In this document: positions 63,566 through 64,000 of the stretch, piece by piece
How positions within the stretch are numbered: the stretch's first letter is position 1
How the letters are laid out: each line of letters begins with the position of its first letter
From: Fragum whitleyi
Lineage: Eukaryota > Mollusca > Bivalvia > Cardiida > Cardiidae
Direction of reading: 5' to 3'
NCBI GenBank assembly: GCA_948146395.1
Contig: OX411557.1
Location: 35,876,077-35,940,076, forward strand
DNA: 64,000 bases
The notes under the pieces: model-generated
The model's database searches: none
Told to the model about the DNA's origin: nothing
The model's input: the letters and a program-made list of their open reading frames with translations, nothing else
Position numbers and translations under genes: made by a program

Positions 63566-64000
63566 TTTAGCTCACCTGAGCACATCGTGCTCAAGGTGAG
63601 CTTTTGTGATCATTGAATGTCTGTCGTGTGTCGTCCAGCGTCAACAATCTAAGTGTTTACACTCTAGAGGCCACAAATATGATCCTATTTTCATGAAACT
63701 TAATCAGAATGTTCCCAAGGTCACAAAGATGAACCATATTGAAAATGGGAAGGATCCATGCGAAATCATGGGAAAAGGAGCCTTATTTACAATTTTCTTG
63801 TTTACACTCCAGAGGCCACAAATATGGCCTAATCTTCATGAAACTTCGTCAGAATGTTCCCCAGGTCACAAGGATGAACCCTATTGAAAATGGGAGGGAT
63901 CCATGCCATATCACAGGAAAAAGGGGCCTTATTGACAATATTCTTGTTTACGCTCGAGAGGCCATAAATATGGCCCAATCTTCATGAAACTTCGTCAGAA
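63566..64000. mobile_element. TIR element with tandem repeats, copy C (runs off the window)
   Basis: Starts TTTTAGCTCACCTGAGCAC like copies A and B. Three units of about 145 bp carry GAGGCCACAAATATG, CTTCATGAAACTTCGTCAGA and TGAACCCTATTGAAAATGGG. Open frames at 63606 and 63739 are translations of this repeat. Confidence 0.7.

Noticed and set aside
63606..63987. Two overlapping frames with repeated peptides
   Set aside because: They translate the 145 bp tandem unit of a non-coding TIR element.

Overview
The window reads as a bivalve mollusc nuclear genome: AT-rich, with long introns, consensus GT/AG splice sites, and a dense load of LINE relics, tRNA-derived SINEs, TTAA-flanked MITEs and TIR elements that carry internal tandem repeats, of a kind common in bivalves. 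The species call is inference from repeat style and gene content.

Left third (1-19.6 kb): I see no host gene. It holds a LINE 3' fragment (2.2-3.2 kb), a miniature LTR retrotransposon (4046-4612) nested in a dispersed repeat, a nearly full-length but broken LINE (6.1-10.2 kb), a TIR element with tandem repeats (10.8-12.05 kb), two of three copies of a ~400 bp dispersed repeat, and fragments of two further LINEs (16.3-18.8 kb).

Right two thirds (19.6-61.8 kb): one plus-strand gene explains nearly all convincing coding sequence. I assemble 23 coding exons, 3297 nt with the stop, 1098 residues, and every junction keeps phase. The order is signal peptide, IgGFc-binding-type N-terminal region (exons 2-9), an Asp-rich MopE-like metal-binding stretch (exons 10-11), nine thrombospondin type-1 (TSP1) repeats (exons 12-21, mostly phase 1-1 modules of about 171 nt), one LDL-receptor class A module (exon 22), and a short hydrophobic C-terminal tail suggesting a GPI or membrane anchor (exon 23). 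This looks like a secreted or cell-surface adhesive or recognition protein.

Three places in the TSP1 half carry serial copies of exon edges: an 86-101 bp array of 3' splice acceptor plus exon start before exon 14, a 38 bp array of exon end plus 5' splice donor after exon 16 (about 32 donors), and a decayed ladder of truncated TSP1 exon starts before exon 19. A decayed copy of exon 8 lies just before the real one. Intron 9 is 9.2 kb because it hosts a structurally complete 5959 bp DNA transposon (33695-39653) with perfect 19 bp TIRs, 4 bp target duplications, an antisense D-D-E-type transposase frame broken by one in-frame stop, and six paired subterminal motifs.

Right end (61.8-64 kb): 3' flank with a possible poly(A) signal, a palindromic element, a SINE copy, and the start of another tandem-repeat-bearing TIR element that runs off the window.
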